A stretch of 64,000 bases of DNA from Aradus depressus (lineage: Eukaryota; Arthropoda; Insecta; Hemiptera; Aradidae): NCBI GenBank assembly GCA_963662175.1, contig OY759215.1:11583079-11647078 (forward strand), in the 5' to 3' direction. The translations under genes were made by a program, and so were the position numbers. Shown one piece after another: positions 22,701-33,523 of the stretch. Under the pieces are notes generated by a model, which was given only the letters and a program-made list of their open reading frames with translations, had not been told where the DNA came from and did no database searches. The stretch's first letter is position 1. Every line of letters begins with the position of its first letter.

Positions 22701-25700
22701 ATATTTCAAATGAGCTATGGATTAGAACCTGTTACATTAAGTTGGTTTCACAAAGGTCATTCCATTTTCAATCAATAAGGTGTGGATCCTTAATCTCAGT
22801 TGTTTTTTTCATACTATATAAGTTAGTTAATTATTATGACTCCTATCCGGGCTTTAACTACAAGATCATATCGCCTACTATCAGAGCGCTCTTTCGTCAC
22901 TCTGGTGGACATGAGCCCGACTCTACTATGGGAATCCTAAATTTTTCATACCCTAAATTTTTATTCACCTAGGGTAGGGGTCTTTAACAAGTACCTGACA
23001 TCATACAGGTTCGGGACCATCGCTTAACGTCCCTTCCGAAGGACGGTGTGCTTACGTTTTTTTTTACTTCAGATAAAATAAACTATATAATAAGGACCTC
23101 GGCCGGGTCCCGATCTTAAGCTCTGTAGGCAAGCACGCATACCACTGAGCTATCGGCGCCCTCATCTATATTAGTGAGTCTACTGAAAAGTATGAAAAAT
23201 ATAATTTTTTAGATCTTTTTTTTCAAATATGCAAAATGCTAATTTTCGTCTTTATAATATTTAGATTGTACTGCTGTTACTGAGCAATTTTTTGTCTCAG
23301 CGAGCTGAACTAGGTATCATTTTAAAGGTATTCAGAAGATCTGTGAATTTGATGTGTCATGTCAGGCAGTTTGCGGAAAATAACATTTATCTGGAATTTT
23401 AAAGATAACTCAGTAGATTAAATATTGACTTTGTATTAGTCATTAATTACCTTAAGGGAAGGAGACTTATTAGTCATTAATCTTAAGGAGACAATCTTCC
23501 CCCCGAAACAATTTTAAATTACCTTTTTGACATTTTGGAAAACAGTTAAATTTTTGTATTTCTTTTAAAGTTCCCAATCAATGTGACACATGAATGAGAC
23601 AAAGCACTCTTTCTGAAGAGCTTTAAAATGACAACTAGTTCAACTCTCTAGAAGAATGGGTTGCTCAGTAGAAATAGTTTAATATAAACATATTATTTAA
23701 ACATTAAGTGATGGTCCCGAACCTGTGTGATGTCAGGTACTCGTTAAAGACCCCATTCTAAGATGAGTAATGTAGGACTGTAGAGTCGGGCTTATGTTCA
23801 CCAGAGTAACGAAAAAACACTTTGGTAGTAGGACCTCGTAGTTAAAGCGCGAGTATAGCTAGCTTATTTAAACATAAGTTGACTCAAAATTGTCATTTTC
23901 CGCATCTTTAACATTCAATTAAAGAAAAAAAAAAAAAAAAAAAAACATACAAAATTCTAAAAATTTGTATTTTTCATACTTTCCATGGTTGCAAGCTTTG
24001 TACAAAAATCGTCCAATATGTAAGTTGAAAATTATTTTTCATATTTGACATAGAATGACCCAGAGGCACTCAAACCATTAATTTATGCAAGCTGTCTTTT
24101 TTATTTTTTTTTTATTTTTCGCTTTACTTATCATGGTTTGCCAATAAAATTTGAGTTGACAGTGTGACGTATTGCAAGCATATATTCTTTAACTCATTGC
24201 CAAAGTTCTTTGCCGATTGTTATTGTATAATAAATTTGAAGGTCTGGGTAAGCTATCTTAAGAGAAAATATTCTGATAATGGCGATTATAACTGTGTGTC
24301 AAGGTTGCTGATTAGGTTTATTTTTAAATGTTTTTTTTTTATGGTATTTTTTTGTATACCTGTATAATTTATTTCCTGGGGTTGGATAGTAGGATCCTCC
24401 TCCATTCCTCTTGTAGACTATTGTCTTCCTTGACTAATGTCGTTTATACTGTTGTATTTAGCTTAATTTAAGCACACCTACTTTTATTTTTTTTAATTTA
24501 AATAATAAATTGATTTATATAATATAAATTTTCTTAGCTTTACAATTCTCTCATTTATTTTTTGGTTTTTATAATCTAGCATGAGAGTAAAAAATGTTTA
24601 CAATAAAGATGAAGCAAATAAATTATGGATTAGTTAGCATTCTTGTAGTTAGTTATTGTGACTCATGCGCGGGCTTCAACTATGGGGTCACATCGCCTAC
24701 TACCAGAGCGTTCTTTCGATGCAGTGGACATGAGCCCGACTTTACTTTGAGAATCATAAATTTTGTCTTCCCTGAATGTTTATTCATCTAGGGTAGGGGT
24801 CGTTAACAAGTACCTGACATCGGGACCATCGGTTAACCTCCCGTCCGAAGTACGGCGTGTTCAAGGGTTTTTCACCTCCCAGATAGAAAGACCTAAGGTC
24901 TTCGACCGGCATTCTTGTATCTTAATAATTGAAATTTAATTCTTTAAGTAATTATTGACGAACATCTTACGATGTTATTCTTATTCATTTGTATGAAAAC
25001 CATTTTTAGTTACTGATTCCCGAAACGTCTATATATGCTCGTTTGTAAAAACCAAGAAAGATAATGATTAAGCTTTGAAAATTATATTATATAAATTCAG
25101 AATCTCTTTATGGAACCTAAAAGTAAAATGATTTAATGAACTGTTCTGGTCAAACAAAAAGATGTATTCATGCTAAAAATATTTTTTGAATCAATTCTGT
25201 TCGATTCAGTGAAAAAAAAAGTAAATTTTCAGGTCAATTAATGATTGGGATATATTGGGGTAGGATTGCCAGTTGATATATTAGGGTAAGATGGCTAGAT
25301 GTAATCTTTTTTTTTAGGTGGATCTTGTTTATTATTTCTTTTTTCTCAAAATTATTTGCAGAAAATGTTATTATTTCTGCAAAACATAGGAAAGGGAATA
25401 GTTTTACCTCTTTATTTAAGAAGTTCATCAGCTACTCTTAACTTAACAAGAAATAAACTATTTGAAATTCTAAAACCTTTATTACAATAAATTGTTTATG
25501 GGGGTTGTGTGTTTAATAAAAGAACACAGAGTTGTTGTCCACCCACAGTTCATTTGTCAGAGCCAGCTTTCAGTCATATTGTACCATCTTCATTGCTAAC
25601 TGATTTAATAGAAGCAGAGACTTATACTGAGTAAAACAAAGAAGTGTGAGTGAAGCAGAGAATAAATAAAGAATAGGATTGGACAAATCCTCAAAAATAT

Positions 25701-28700
25701 CAACAATTCTAATAGTTAACGACTCCTCAGAAAATATTCTTTCCCAGATGTATTTCAGTTGAGGTCAGAAGACAAACATGTGAATGTACCTATCTACCTG
25801 TTATAATTTGAGTGACTTTGTGTTTGTTGCAGCCAGCCTGTCTGTGATCTCTCAGCCGGTGGGTTCCTTGGTGGCTGGACCTCTCATGGACAGCTTTGGT
25901 CGGAAGAAAGTCTGCATTCTACAGAACATTCCACTGATAGCAAGCTGGGTCATGATCTATTTCACAACAAGTTCTTTGTGGCCCATCTACATAGCACGAC
26001 TGCTAAGCGGCTTTGGAGGTGGTAAGTGATTTTTTTTTCAACAGGAAATTTTATATAGAATTTTGTGAAAACATTTTGTATGATCCTTATGATTTTTATG
26101 AATTTTTACAATTTTTAAAATCTTGATGCAGCTGAAGTTGCTCTTAGGCGCCAGTAGTAATGGGAGTATTGGTTTAAATCAGAGGGTCCTAAACATGCCT
26201 GGCCCAAAACTTGAAATGGGTCGGGAGACGTTTGCGGAGCACGATAATCTAATTTTGCTTAGTTCATTAATCTAGGAGTAATGATGTGAGTATGGTCTTA
26301 AGTCAGAGGGTCTTATCGGTATCTGGCGTAAAACATTATATGAGCTTAATGGGTCGGGAAACGCGTGGCGCAGCCAGCTGACCTAATTTAAGACGCCTGG
26401 ATCATTGATGCTCTTGTTATGTGTTGCGCCAGGTACCATTAGGACACCGGCTTAAACCCATGCTCCCATTAAATTATGTCGTTAATTACATTGATAGTCA
26501 AAGAATTCACATTAAAATGGAAGTGCGTTCTTGCTCTGTATCAAATGTTCCTCTGGTCATTCGCTAGTTTGGTCTGATACTTTCTTTCCCCTCATGGGGT
26601 GTTCACCCTACATCCTGTCTCCAACTGTTCTCTTCTCCAGGATTGACCCTGGTGGGTCTGGTGTACACTGCGGAGGTGGCACATGTCAACTACCGAGCCA
26701 TGCTTCTCAGTCTCAACTCTGTCAACATCGCTGTGGGGATCCTCATCACGACCGTGGTTGGGGTCTACCTCGATTGGCATGACTGCGCTCTCTGTTTCGG
26801 CGCACTTGCCGTTGCTTCCTTGCTCTTCTCCTTCTTTCTGCCGGAGAGCCCTTACTGGAGTGCTTCCTTCACTAACAACAGACAGGAGGATATCAAGGAC
26901 TTAGTGAGATCTCTAAGTAGAAATAATGAGGTCAGTAGTTTTCCTTATATATAGAACTAGGGGCTAGAACCGAGTCTCGCTTTGCTCATATTTTCCTTCG
27001 CGGCCTACAGAAGTGGGATTAGAATGAGACAGCTTCATTACATTTTGACAGTACATGCAGATGGATTTGAGCTGTAAGACAGAGTAACGTGCATTTCTTT
27101 GGTGCATAGTCCGAATTTGTTCAATCCTAGGTTGGAACATGTCTCAAAATGACCGTGATGAACAAAAACGTCCAAACCTAGGTTGTTGCAAATATCTTAT
27201 TATTGAATCATCTTTGGCGTTTTATTTGTTTTGACATTTATTTCAGACAGGTTGTGCACATTTTCTTACGACCAAAGCTAGAAACTAAAACATTAATGTA
27301 TAAGAGCAACTGGGGAAGATGTTATCATAGATCAGGGAAATATTGAAGAATGATTATTTGAATAAAACTGTTATGTATTATATCTCAAAAGTTAACTAAA
27401 AAGCAATTTACACCTTTTTATAACTAGGCGAAGAGCTAAACATTTTACATTTGACAATTCATATAATGATGAAATACATGCAGCCTCATGCAAAAATATC
27501 ATATTTAATTTTTGGGACACTCATCGGGATTTTCGCAAGGTTAGGATTATAGTCAGGCAATCTCTCATTTTAAAGCTATCTGATGCAAGGACTCACAGGC
27601 AGAATTCGTGACATTCACATCACGAAAGTTGCTCTCTGGTAGTAGGCGATATGATCTTGTAGTTAAAGCTCGGTCATGAGTCATAATAACTAAATATTTA
27701 ACTATAGTAATTTTTATCTCAAATGGCTAGAATTTTATAATGTTTTTTTTCATATTATGCTTAATAAATATTTTGAAACGAAGTGTGTTTGGTTCAAGCA
27801 AATCAATAGATAAGGTTTCTATAAATGATTTAAGTTCAGCCCATTAATTATTATCTGAAACATGATAACAGTTTCACAAAATGTTTTATCAAATAATAAA
27901 ACTACTTCATGTCAACAAATCCTTTGCGTTTCGTTCTATATTACATGTTCAACACCCTGTGCTCGTAACAGCCCAAAGGAATAAATTTCCACAAGGGCTT
28001 TGTTAAAAAAAAAAAAAAAATCTTGGATAATATTTCAGTCTCGAAAGAAATATTAGATATTATTTTGAATAGAAAGAAAAATAATAGATATTATTTTTTA
28101 TTCAATTGTATTCAGGCTTATTACAGTTAAATTACCTTTTTGTTTTCCATAAGTAGATTTTATTGTAATTAGTTAACAGATATTCCAGAAATTTCAAGCT
28201 CCGCGCGCCTCATCTATACAGTCAAAAATCAGACTTTTTTACACATTCCCTAAAATATTCAATTTAAATACCCTAAAAAATGATCTTGAAATTTATAAAC
28301 TTCCTCACGCAGATGTCATTAAAATAAATAACTTATAGATGCTTAATAATTAATTATTAATTGTACTTAAAGAGAATGTAGAAATTGAAAGACATTAAAT
28401 AAAATAGAATAAATAAAATGGCTAAACCATCTTTAAAAACAGACAAGTTGATTGTGTGGACTTTAAACCAAGATATAACTATCTTATCTAGTAGTTAGTT
28501 ATTAAGACTTAGGCCTGGACTTTAATTACGAGGTCATATCGCCTACTACCAGAGCGCTCTTTCGTCACAAGTGGCACCCTCATATCTTATGTATATAATT
28601 GTCTTTTTATTTTGTGCTCACAATATTTGTTGTTTTTTACAGGTTTTTGTCGCTGAATGGCAGAGAATTCAAGAGGCAGTGGAAAAAAGACGAAGACAGT

Positions 28701-29470
28701 TGATCGAAGACGGTGGCGAGAAGAGTTGGGGACAAAAATTCCTAGATACTTGTAGAAACTTTGGAGACAGATCTGCCTACATGCCCTCAATAGTTCTTCT
28801 GGCCCTGTTTATATTCCAGCAGTTCAGTGGAACCTATGTTGTCATATTTTACACAGTTAATATATTTAAAAGTATAAGTGTCAATTTTGGTTATGGTTTT
28901 GATGAGTACAGTGCAACGATGACACTGGGAGTTTTACGTTTCCTAATGAGCATTGTGGCAGCAGCACTGTCCCGAGTTATAGGACGGCGGCCCATCATGA
29001 TCATATCTGCACTCTTGATGGCGCTGTCTTCTTGTATGTCCGGCACATTCCTATATCTGAACCATATTGAGTATGTTAATTTTGGATCTCAAAATATGAC
29101 CGGGAATTCGACACTAACCGATCCTACTGTTGTTAACAACTGGTGGATCCTTTCCTCCATACTTCTGTACGTTTGCGGAGGATCCATTGGTCTTATGGTC
29201 ATCCCTTGGACAATGATCGGAGAACTTCTTCCCATTAAGGTTCGGGCCATTGGCAGTGGTCTTATGGTATCCTATGGGTCTCTTCTCCTATTTTTAATTA
29301 TAAAAACCTTCCCATTCTTTGTGGATCTGGTCACCCTCCCCGGTGTTTTCCTCAATTATACTGTCATGTCACTTCTTTGTGCTATTTTTGTCTATTGGTA
29401 TTTGCCTGAAACTTTTGGTAAAAGTTTTGATGAAATTGCAAGGTATTTTCAGTTGAGACAAGTTACTTGA
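16721..29470 (+). CDS. Tret1-like: facilitated trehalose/sugar transporter Tret1-like (MFS), six exons
   Basis: Plasma-membrane sugar facilitator of the SLC2/MFS family. Exons: 16721-16764, 16842-16914, 18549-18684, 25833-26021, 26641-26930, 28643-29470; all GT-AG, phases kept, 1560 nt = 519 aa. Twelve membrane spans are expected: TM1 starts at ILASCIALSSVI (about 40). Family marks: DSFGRKK in loop 2-3, YTAEVAHVNYRAM (about 156-168; usually ...RG), PESPYW (215-220), a charged central loop (245-290), QQFSGTY (303-309; usual Asn replaced), SRVIGRRP (354-361), PWTMIGELLP (432-441) and PETFGKS (499-505). Two sequons (NMT 395, NST 399) sit in the loop before TM10. Length is normal for insect Tret1. 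The exact sugar is unknown: trehalose is only one option, as the family also carries glucose. Introns 2 and 3 are long and full of repeats. Confidence 0.93.
17242..17265 (+). repeat. 24-G homopolymer in transporter intron 2
   Basis: Run of G after GAGGGGAG. Length may be a sequencing or assembly estimate. Confidence 0.85.
17270..18105. other. transporter intron 2, unassigned DNA
   Basis: AT-rich intron with no recognised repeat apart from the poly-G tract before it. Confidence 0.35.
18110..18165 (+). repeat. decayed Helitron 3' end
   Basis: CCGGACAACGCCGGGTAACC resembles the 3' hairpin of the Helitron at 34294-34816 (CCCGGGCAACGCCGGGTA) and is followed by a degraded CTACTA in place of CTAG. 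Confidence 0.45.
18896..18982 (-). repeat. SINE-1 remnant, both ends only
   Basis: Tail (GTTAGTTATTGTGACTC) and part of the head (GCTCAGTGGTATGCGTGCTTG on the minus strand, in part) are joined by a large internal deletion; located 210 bp after transporter exon 3. Confidence 0.75.
19403..19789. mobile_element. mariner-type MITE with TA duplication
   Basis: Inverted ends TGAGG(G)AGTTTGGAGCC continuing AGAGCGGACCAAC, about 29 bp with one indel, flanked by TA on both sides (19401-19402 and 19790-19791). The 387-bp centre has no ORF. It sits in transporter intron 3. Confidence 0.8.
19945..20094 (-). CDS. short ORF, possibly a Gag N-terminus
   Basis: A 49-codon ORF beginning MDAEQFERLLDLFNRSQ; the amphipathic start looks like the N-terminus of some gypsy Gag proteins. 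A GTAAGT after codon 39 could be a donor site. Nothing else of such an element is seen near it. Function not assigned. Confidence 0.25.
   Translation of the reverse strand: MDAEQFERLLDLFNRSQATLATTLVSQLTEKLSFSRVDTVSTVINYNSM
20420..20629 (+). CDS. unrecognised 69-codon ORF
   Basis: The ORF has plausible protein composition (LDEWQFWYRRF, YSKWSYFDPNVPRHEE) but I do not recognise it. It lies in transporter intron 3, so a transposon fragment is more likely than a nested gene. Confidence 0.2.
   Translation: MIQRAIPQLYENQKLKLDEWQFWYRRFFTIQAYSKYSKWSYFDPNVPRHEETSKYNFFGCFSLLNSIPK
20700..21630. other. transporter intron 3, unassigned DNA
   Basis: No gene or family recognised; ordinary AT-rich sequence. 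Confidence 0.35.
21636..22404 (-). pseudogene. Jockey-like reverse transcriptase pseudogene
   Basis: On the minus strand from about 22400: LTERTFSVNQG, then FAGVPQGGIL (reverse transcriptase palm motif), IADDTAIYSS (the catalytic FADD-type box, about 22115-22140), a frame change, DKRLIWSPQTR, an internal deletion, SQRIQSLRTIVSAPYYIFNK, LNVPLATEVAKFK and LSSHDNSLV, ending at a stop at 21636. Several frameshifts and stops break it, so it is dead. It lies antisense within transporter intron 3. The order of blocks matches the Jockey fragment at 8330-9017, but the sequence differs enough to suggest another subfamily. Confidence 0.8.
22822..23163 (-). repeat. SINE-1 copy, near full length
   Basis: Tail AGTTAGTTAATTATTATGACTC; head ends GCTATCGGCGCCC (one A-box change). 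The head has a short deletion next to the B box. Confidence 0.85.
23704..23860 (+). repeat. SINE-1 fragment, 3' half
   Basis: GTGATGGTCCCGAACCTGTG, GTCAGGTACTCGTTAAAGACC and TAGGACCTCGTAGTTAAAGC place it in the body and tail of the family; the 5' half is absent. Confidence 0.75.
23865..24637. other. transporter intron 3, unassigned DNA
   Basis: AT-rich with a 24-base A-run near 23922-23945; no gene. Confidence 0.35.
24648..24909 (-). repeat. SINE-1 copy, 5'-truncated, with 10-bp target duplication
   Basis: Lacks the tRNA head yet is flanked by CATTCTTGTA at 24638-24647 and 24910-24919. A 5' truncation with intact duplication is the mark of incomplete target-primed reverse transcription. Confidence 0.85.
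24920..25832. other. transporter intron 3 end, unassigned DNA
   Basis: AT-rich, nothing recognised before the exon 4 acceptor TTTGTTGCAG. Confidence 0.35.
26157..26474. mobile_element. MITE with TAATGGGAG inverted ends, in transporter intron 4
   Basis: Left end TAATGGGAGTATTGGTTTAA and right end its imperfect inverse (TTTAAACCCATGCTCCCATTA, given in part) fit an inverted-repeat element of about 318 bp. Inside, two related 75-bp blocks (GGGTCGGGAGACG and GGGTCGGGAAACGCG) suggest a tandem duplication. Confidence 0.6.
26935..27615. other. transporter intron 5, unassigned DNA
   Basis: No repeat family recognised. Confidence 0.35.
27616..27696 (+). repeat. SINE-1 tail fragment
   Basis: CTCTGGTAGTAGGCGATATG through GAGTCATAATAACTAA, the last 80 bp of the family. 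Confidence 0.75.
28491..28570 (-). repeat. SINE-1 tail fragment next to transporter exon 6
   Basis: Antisense tail (GTAGTTAGTTATTAAGACT ... GAGCGCTCTTTCGTCAC). It ends 72 bp before the exon 6 acceptor, so it lies in the branch-point neighbourhood. Confidence 0.8.
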
Positions 29471-29519
29471 TGTTAATTTCGTCAAACAGCAGACTGAAGG
29501 TGTCTGCACATGAGAAGAA

Positions 29520-29545
29520 AAGTCGGTGAATCACGTCCATTATAT
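29520..29545 (-). repeat. possible Rep-A end fragment
   Basis: AAAGTCGGTGAATCACG matches the terminal 'gtcggtgaatcaccg' of Rep-A, 50 bp after the transporter stop codon, within its probable 3' UTR. Confidence 0.4.
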
Positions 29546-29595
29546 TTCCCTAGCTCGCTTTTTTTGTAGTAAACATTCCCTGATTTTCCCTGACG

Positions 29596-29601
29596 AATAA
29601 A
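29596..29601 (+). terminator. poly(A) signal of the sugar transporter
   Basis: AATAAA 126 bp after the stop codon, in the expected orientation. Confidence 0.6.
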
Positions 29602-30019
29602 TGGCTTTAATAACATTTATTTATTTAAGCCCTCTGTACCAGGACTACTTTTTTTTTCGAGAGAACTGACACCTTAAGTGGCAAAGAAAAACGTTCAACA
29701 GAAGGAAAGGGTTTGTTTTGATATAATTTGTTTATTATATATCTAGGTAAAATTTAGAAATAAGTAAACAACGTGGCATCCAAAATAAGGAAGGAATATA
29801 ATAAAAAAATATAGATTTTTGATTTATTTATTGACATCAATAAATTAATGACATATATCAACATGATTATAAAAAAAATATCCAGTTTAGCGCATCTTGA
29901 ATAACGAAAATGGCGCTATAAATATAAAGAAAATGGAAAGATTAAAAGTTCTTATTTTAATTCAATATTCATTCCTAATAAATTATAATATAAGAAATAT
30001 AATATAAAAAGGTCGTCGG

Positions 30020-30235
30020 TCAATCACAATTTATTTTTGGCCCCCCCTCCAAAACTAGTCAACCGTTTATTGTAATATTCAATTGTTGACTTACGTAGGG
30101 GCTTTTTGAATTGAGCCCCCTTCCCTTCAGCCGATATCGCTGCAATTCGATAGGTTATGCCCTCGTTGAGTTTTGACTTTATATATAAAATTTCATATTT
30201 TCATTTCATAATACAGAAATAACCTATAACTAACG
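30020..30235 (-). repeat. Rep-A fragment
   Basis: Antisense: 'ccccctccaaaactagtcaa', 'gttgacttacgtaggggc' and 'gccgatatcgctg' match the second half of the family. Confidence 0.65.
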
Positions 30236-30623
30236 TTTAGAATGCCCAAACTACATATATACAGTTCTTTTCATTTATGAACCATGTATGCAGTTGTTGC
30301 GGTTTGCGGTCGCCCTGCTATGGCAATTTGTACTTTAGTGATCTGTAGTTCCTTTAACTATTACACTCTCGAATAGCTAAAAGATACCTGAGCCTGTATT
30401 TCACTCTTCGGCTGTTTTAGGTTAAAAAAAATCCTTGGTTTCCTCTTTTTCGTAGTCGTGTTTTCTATTTTAAATTATTTTTCTTTTATTTTGGATAATA
30501 TAGTGGTATATAAAACACACTATTTCTGCCTTATGCTCTCCAGGAAGTTTTTTTATTTTTATTAAACCGTTGTTATAAATGACGTTTCGCTCTTTTCGGG
30601 TATTATCAAATTAAAATCGCTAC

Positions 30624-30783
30624 TAAGATTGCGGGATCGAAGCCCGGCTGAGTTCCTTAGGTTTTTTATCTGGAAGGGGGAAAAAAAGCTGTCCTTTGGA
30701 TGAAAAAAGATGTCCACCAGAGCTCTCTGGTAGTAGGTGATATGACCTGGGGAATTAAAGTCCTGGCATGAGTCTATTAACTA
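30624..30783 (+). repeat. SINE-1 copy with large internal deletion
   Basis: B box GGATCGAAGCCC, GCTGTCCTTTGGATG, then directly the tail GAGCTCTCTGGTAGTAGGTG and GGCATGAGTCTA. Confidence 0.75.
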
Positions 30784-30789
30784 AATCAA

Positions 30790-31366
30790 ACTAAAACCAA
30801 TATCAAAACAAAATTAGGAAGTTATATTACATTAAGATTAAGACATATCAATTACATTAATAATAAATTTTGCAAATATATATATAATATATATTATATA
30901 TAAATATATATAAATATACATTTTTAAATATAAATTTTATATAATGACTAACCTTATAAAAATTATGATCAATTTATAGACTAAAATTATATTTTTAATT
31001 AATTTTTTTTATTACTTTATATTAAAGACTTTAAAGACCCCTTATAGACTAGCAATCTCATCTAGAGAGTTCTTATCCAGTGATTATTTGGGTTATTTAT
31101 ATTTTGGTCTGACTGGAACGCTTCATTATCGAGATGAAGTTGTGACACAACAAAAATGTGTGACAGTGCGGACAAGAGCTAGATCTGTTCTGTCTCCTCA
31201 TGTAGCGCTAACCTGTATTGTGTATTTAGCCGCTTTGGCGGGACTAAAATTTGATTTATTTTTTCGGCCGAGAAATTTTTTTCTCTTCTATTTGTTTGTC
31301 GATACATGGTAGCTTTTTCTTAAACGACAGTGTATTTTTTTGCAGGAGATTTCATTACTTTTTTAA

Positions 31367-31426
<60 letters not shown>

Positions 31427-32169
31427 ACCTTTTTCAAAGATAATTTAATTAACTTTCATATTATCTACTTTTTTGGTCGATTTTGTAACAGTTTTTCGAA
31501 ATTTAAGCAAAAAAAATGAAAAAAAAAACATTTATTCACTTATTGCGCCATTTAGTTTTTTCGCTAGATAGTAACAAACACACATTCATCGCGCGAAAAC
31601 AATATCCTCCTCTGTAGTCTCTAATAATGGCTTGGAATAAGTTTATTTCTTAAAATAAATGTTGGTTGTCAAGCACTGCATTATTTCCGTTATTGTCTCA
31701 TTAAATAAATGTTTAACCTGAATGCGAATTATAGTCCAATACCCTATTATGTTATGCAAAGTGCATTAACTAATTATGCATCAATTATGCATTTTCAATC
31801 AATTTTATTTGCAATTTGTGAATATTATGCATTCTCACTAGGTCTATGCTATAGTCGAATCACCCTCTCTTTTTATGTCTACTCCCTCTCACAATGCCTA
31901 TATATCTGGTATATATATATATATATATTTTTATCAAGAAATAGTTACTATGCGCCCTTGAGAATTTCCTGAAACATTAAGCCGAATTCCACCAAAAACT
32001 GAAAAGTACAATCTCAAAAAGTAACTCAACCTAAAAAGAAAGTATGTACTTCCCAAGCGCGAATTGATGTTTTCGCTCTCTCTCTCTACAACAATTTTAA
32101 ATTTTGTTTCAAAATCGATACGTGCTTTACACATGGATTTATGAATCTTCGTTATATCGACTGTTGAGT
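30790..32169. other. AT-rich DNA with AT microsatellites
   Basis: Contains (AT)n at 31369-31424 and at 31910-31927, and an ATATATAATATATATTATATAT palindromic patch (about 30877-30902, in part). An ORF at 31088-31312 is not recognised as protein. Confidence 0.4.
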
Positions 32170-32280
32170 TGAGACTCCCCTCCTCTTACCCCCTCCCCCC
32201 CCCCCCTCTTCAATCGGCCAATTTAGCTAAAAATCAGAAGGTGTTATGGGGTTTTGGACACATATATAGCATTTTATGTT
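32170..32280 (-). repeat. Rep-A fragment
   Basis: Pyrimidine-rich strand of the G-rich module, then 'tcggccaatttagctaaaaa' and 'gtgttatggggttttgga'. Confidence 0.5.
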
Positions 32281-32400
32281 CTGTATTTTATAACTAAACC
32301 CGACGGTGGTGTAATGCTGTAACTGGTAGTTGTTGAATCACATTTTATGTGGAATAGACAATATTTAAAAAAAAGAAATTGTTTTATTTATTTATTTGGT
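32281..32400 (+). repeat. decayed Penelope-type terminal repeat
   Basis: CCCGACGGTGGTGTAATGC and GTGGAATAGACAATATTT match the better copy at 46660-46770; the hammerhead-like core is degraded here. Confidence 0.45.
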
Positions 32401-32759
32401 TCTTCATACTTCTATGTTTCCATTTATCATCATAAATAATATATTAAGTAATTAGGTTTACCTATTTATGTATTTTTTTATATCTGACAGGGCCATCGGT
32501 TTGCTATTGTTTTTTAATGCTCTCTAGCGAAGCCAATATTTATTATAATATTTGATATTTTTTATAATTTCAATTTATATCTTCATTGTTACTGATTTAG
32601 TTATTTTATAGATTGGAAAAGCTTCATAAATTAATTTTATTTAACTTTTCATATCATTAGCAATCGTCATTTCACGCTTACCACATATAAATTAGTTTTA
32701 TTTTGTTATAATTTATGTTATTATACTATATGTACTTATATACATATTGTTATAACTTA

Positions 32760-33485
32760 CCAGTGAGTAGTGATTATTTCACAAGTTGTAAAATAAAATA
32801 TAGTCTGAACTCTCACAGAGTTTATTAATTTTTGCTAGCCGGCTTTCGAGAGGGCAAACTCGAGTTGTGACTCAGATTGAGAACAGGAATAACATATCTG
32901 TCCCCATCCATGAAATTTTAAATTGTCAAATTGTTTTTATATAGTTTTAGGTTAGGTTAGGTTTTATGACTCATGCCCGGGCTTTAACTACAAGGTCATA
33001 TCGCCTACTACCAGAGCGCTCTTTCGTCACTCTGGTGGACATGAGCCCGACTCTAGTGTGGGAGTCCTAAATTTTGCCTACCCTAAATTTTTATTCATCT
33101 AGGGTAGGGGTCTTTAACGAGTACCTGACATCGTACAGGCTCGGGACCATCGCTTAACGTCCCATCCGAAGGACGGCGTGCTTAAGTTTATTTTACCTCC
33201 CAGATAAAATAAACTAAGGGCCTCGGTCGGGCTACGAACCCACGACCTTGAGCTCAGAAGTCAAGCACGCATACCACTGAGCTACCGGCGCCCCTTTTAT
33301 ATAGTTTTATATACATTAATTTTAATTTTTAAACCTTATTTATTAAATCATTTTAAATTATATTGTTTTAAACATTATTTTATCTGACTGCCTGGTGATG
33401 AAGGCAACCTCGAAAGCCGGCTAGCAAAACTGATTAGAATCTGTGACATCAGACTATATTTTATTTTACAACCTTTGACACATAC
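32760..33485. mobile_element. Penelope-type fold-back, with nested SINE-1
   Basis: Inverted arms of about 85 bp (32765-32850 and 33400-33480) share GTTGTAAAATAAAATATAGT and TTGCTAGCCGGCTTTCGAG. The right arm, plus strand, has CTGGTGATG ... TCGAAAGCCGGCTA, a hammerhead-like core with one core change (CTGG instead of CTGA) and a palindromic AGCCGGCT stem III. SINE-1 at 32950 is inserted inside. Confidence 0.55.
32950..33294 (-). mobile_element. SINE-1 full-length copy with 15-bp target duplication
   Basis: TTTTATATAGTTTTA is repeated exactly at 32935-32949 and 33295-33309. The tail is GGTTAGGTTAGG, i.e. CCTAA units on the SINE strand. The head is intact. Confidence 0.92.
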
Positions 33486-33523
33486 ATACCACATATAAAT
33501 TAGTTTTATTTTGTTATAATTTA

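Larger units (their letters stand above)
32679..33523. repeat. 37-bp direct repeats flanking a fold-back element
   Basis: TACCACATATAAATTAGTTT and the next 17 bases occur identically at 32679-32715 and 33487-33523. They bracket the fold-back element at about 32760-33485. Confidence 0.8.

Noticed and set aside
28587..28790. Minus-strand ORF over transporter exon 6
   Set aside because: Shadow of the real coding exon.
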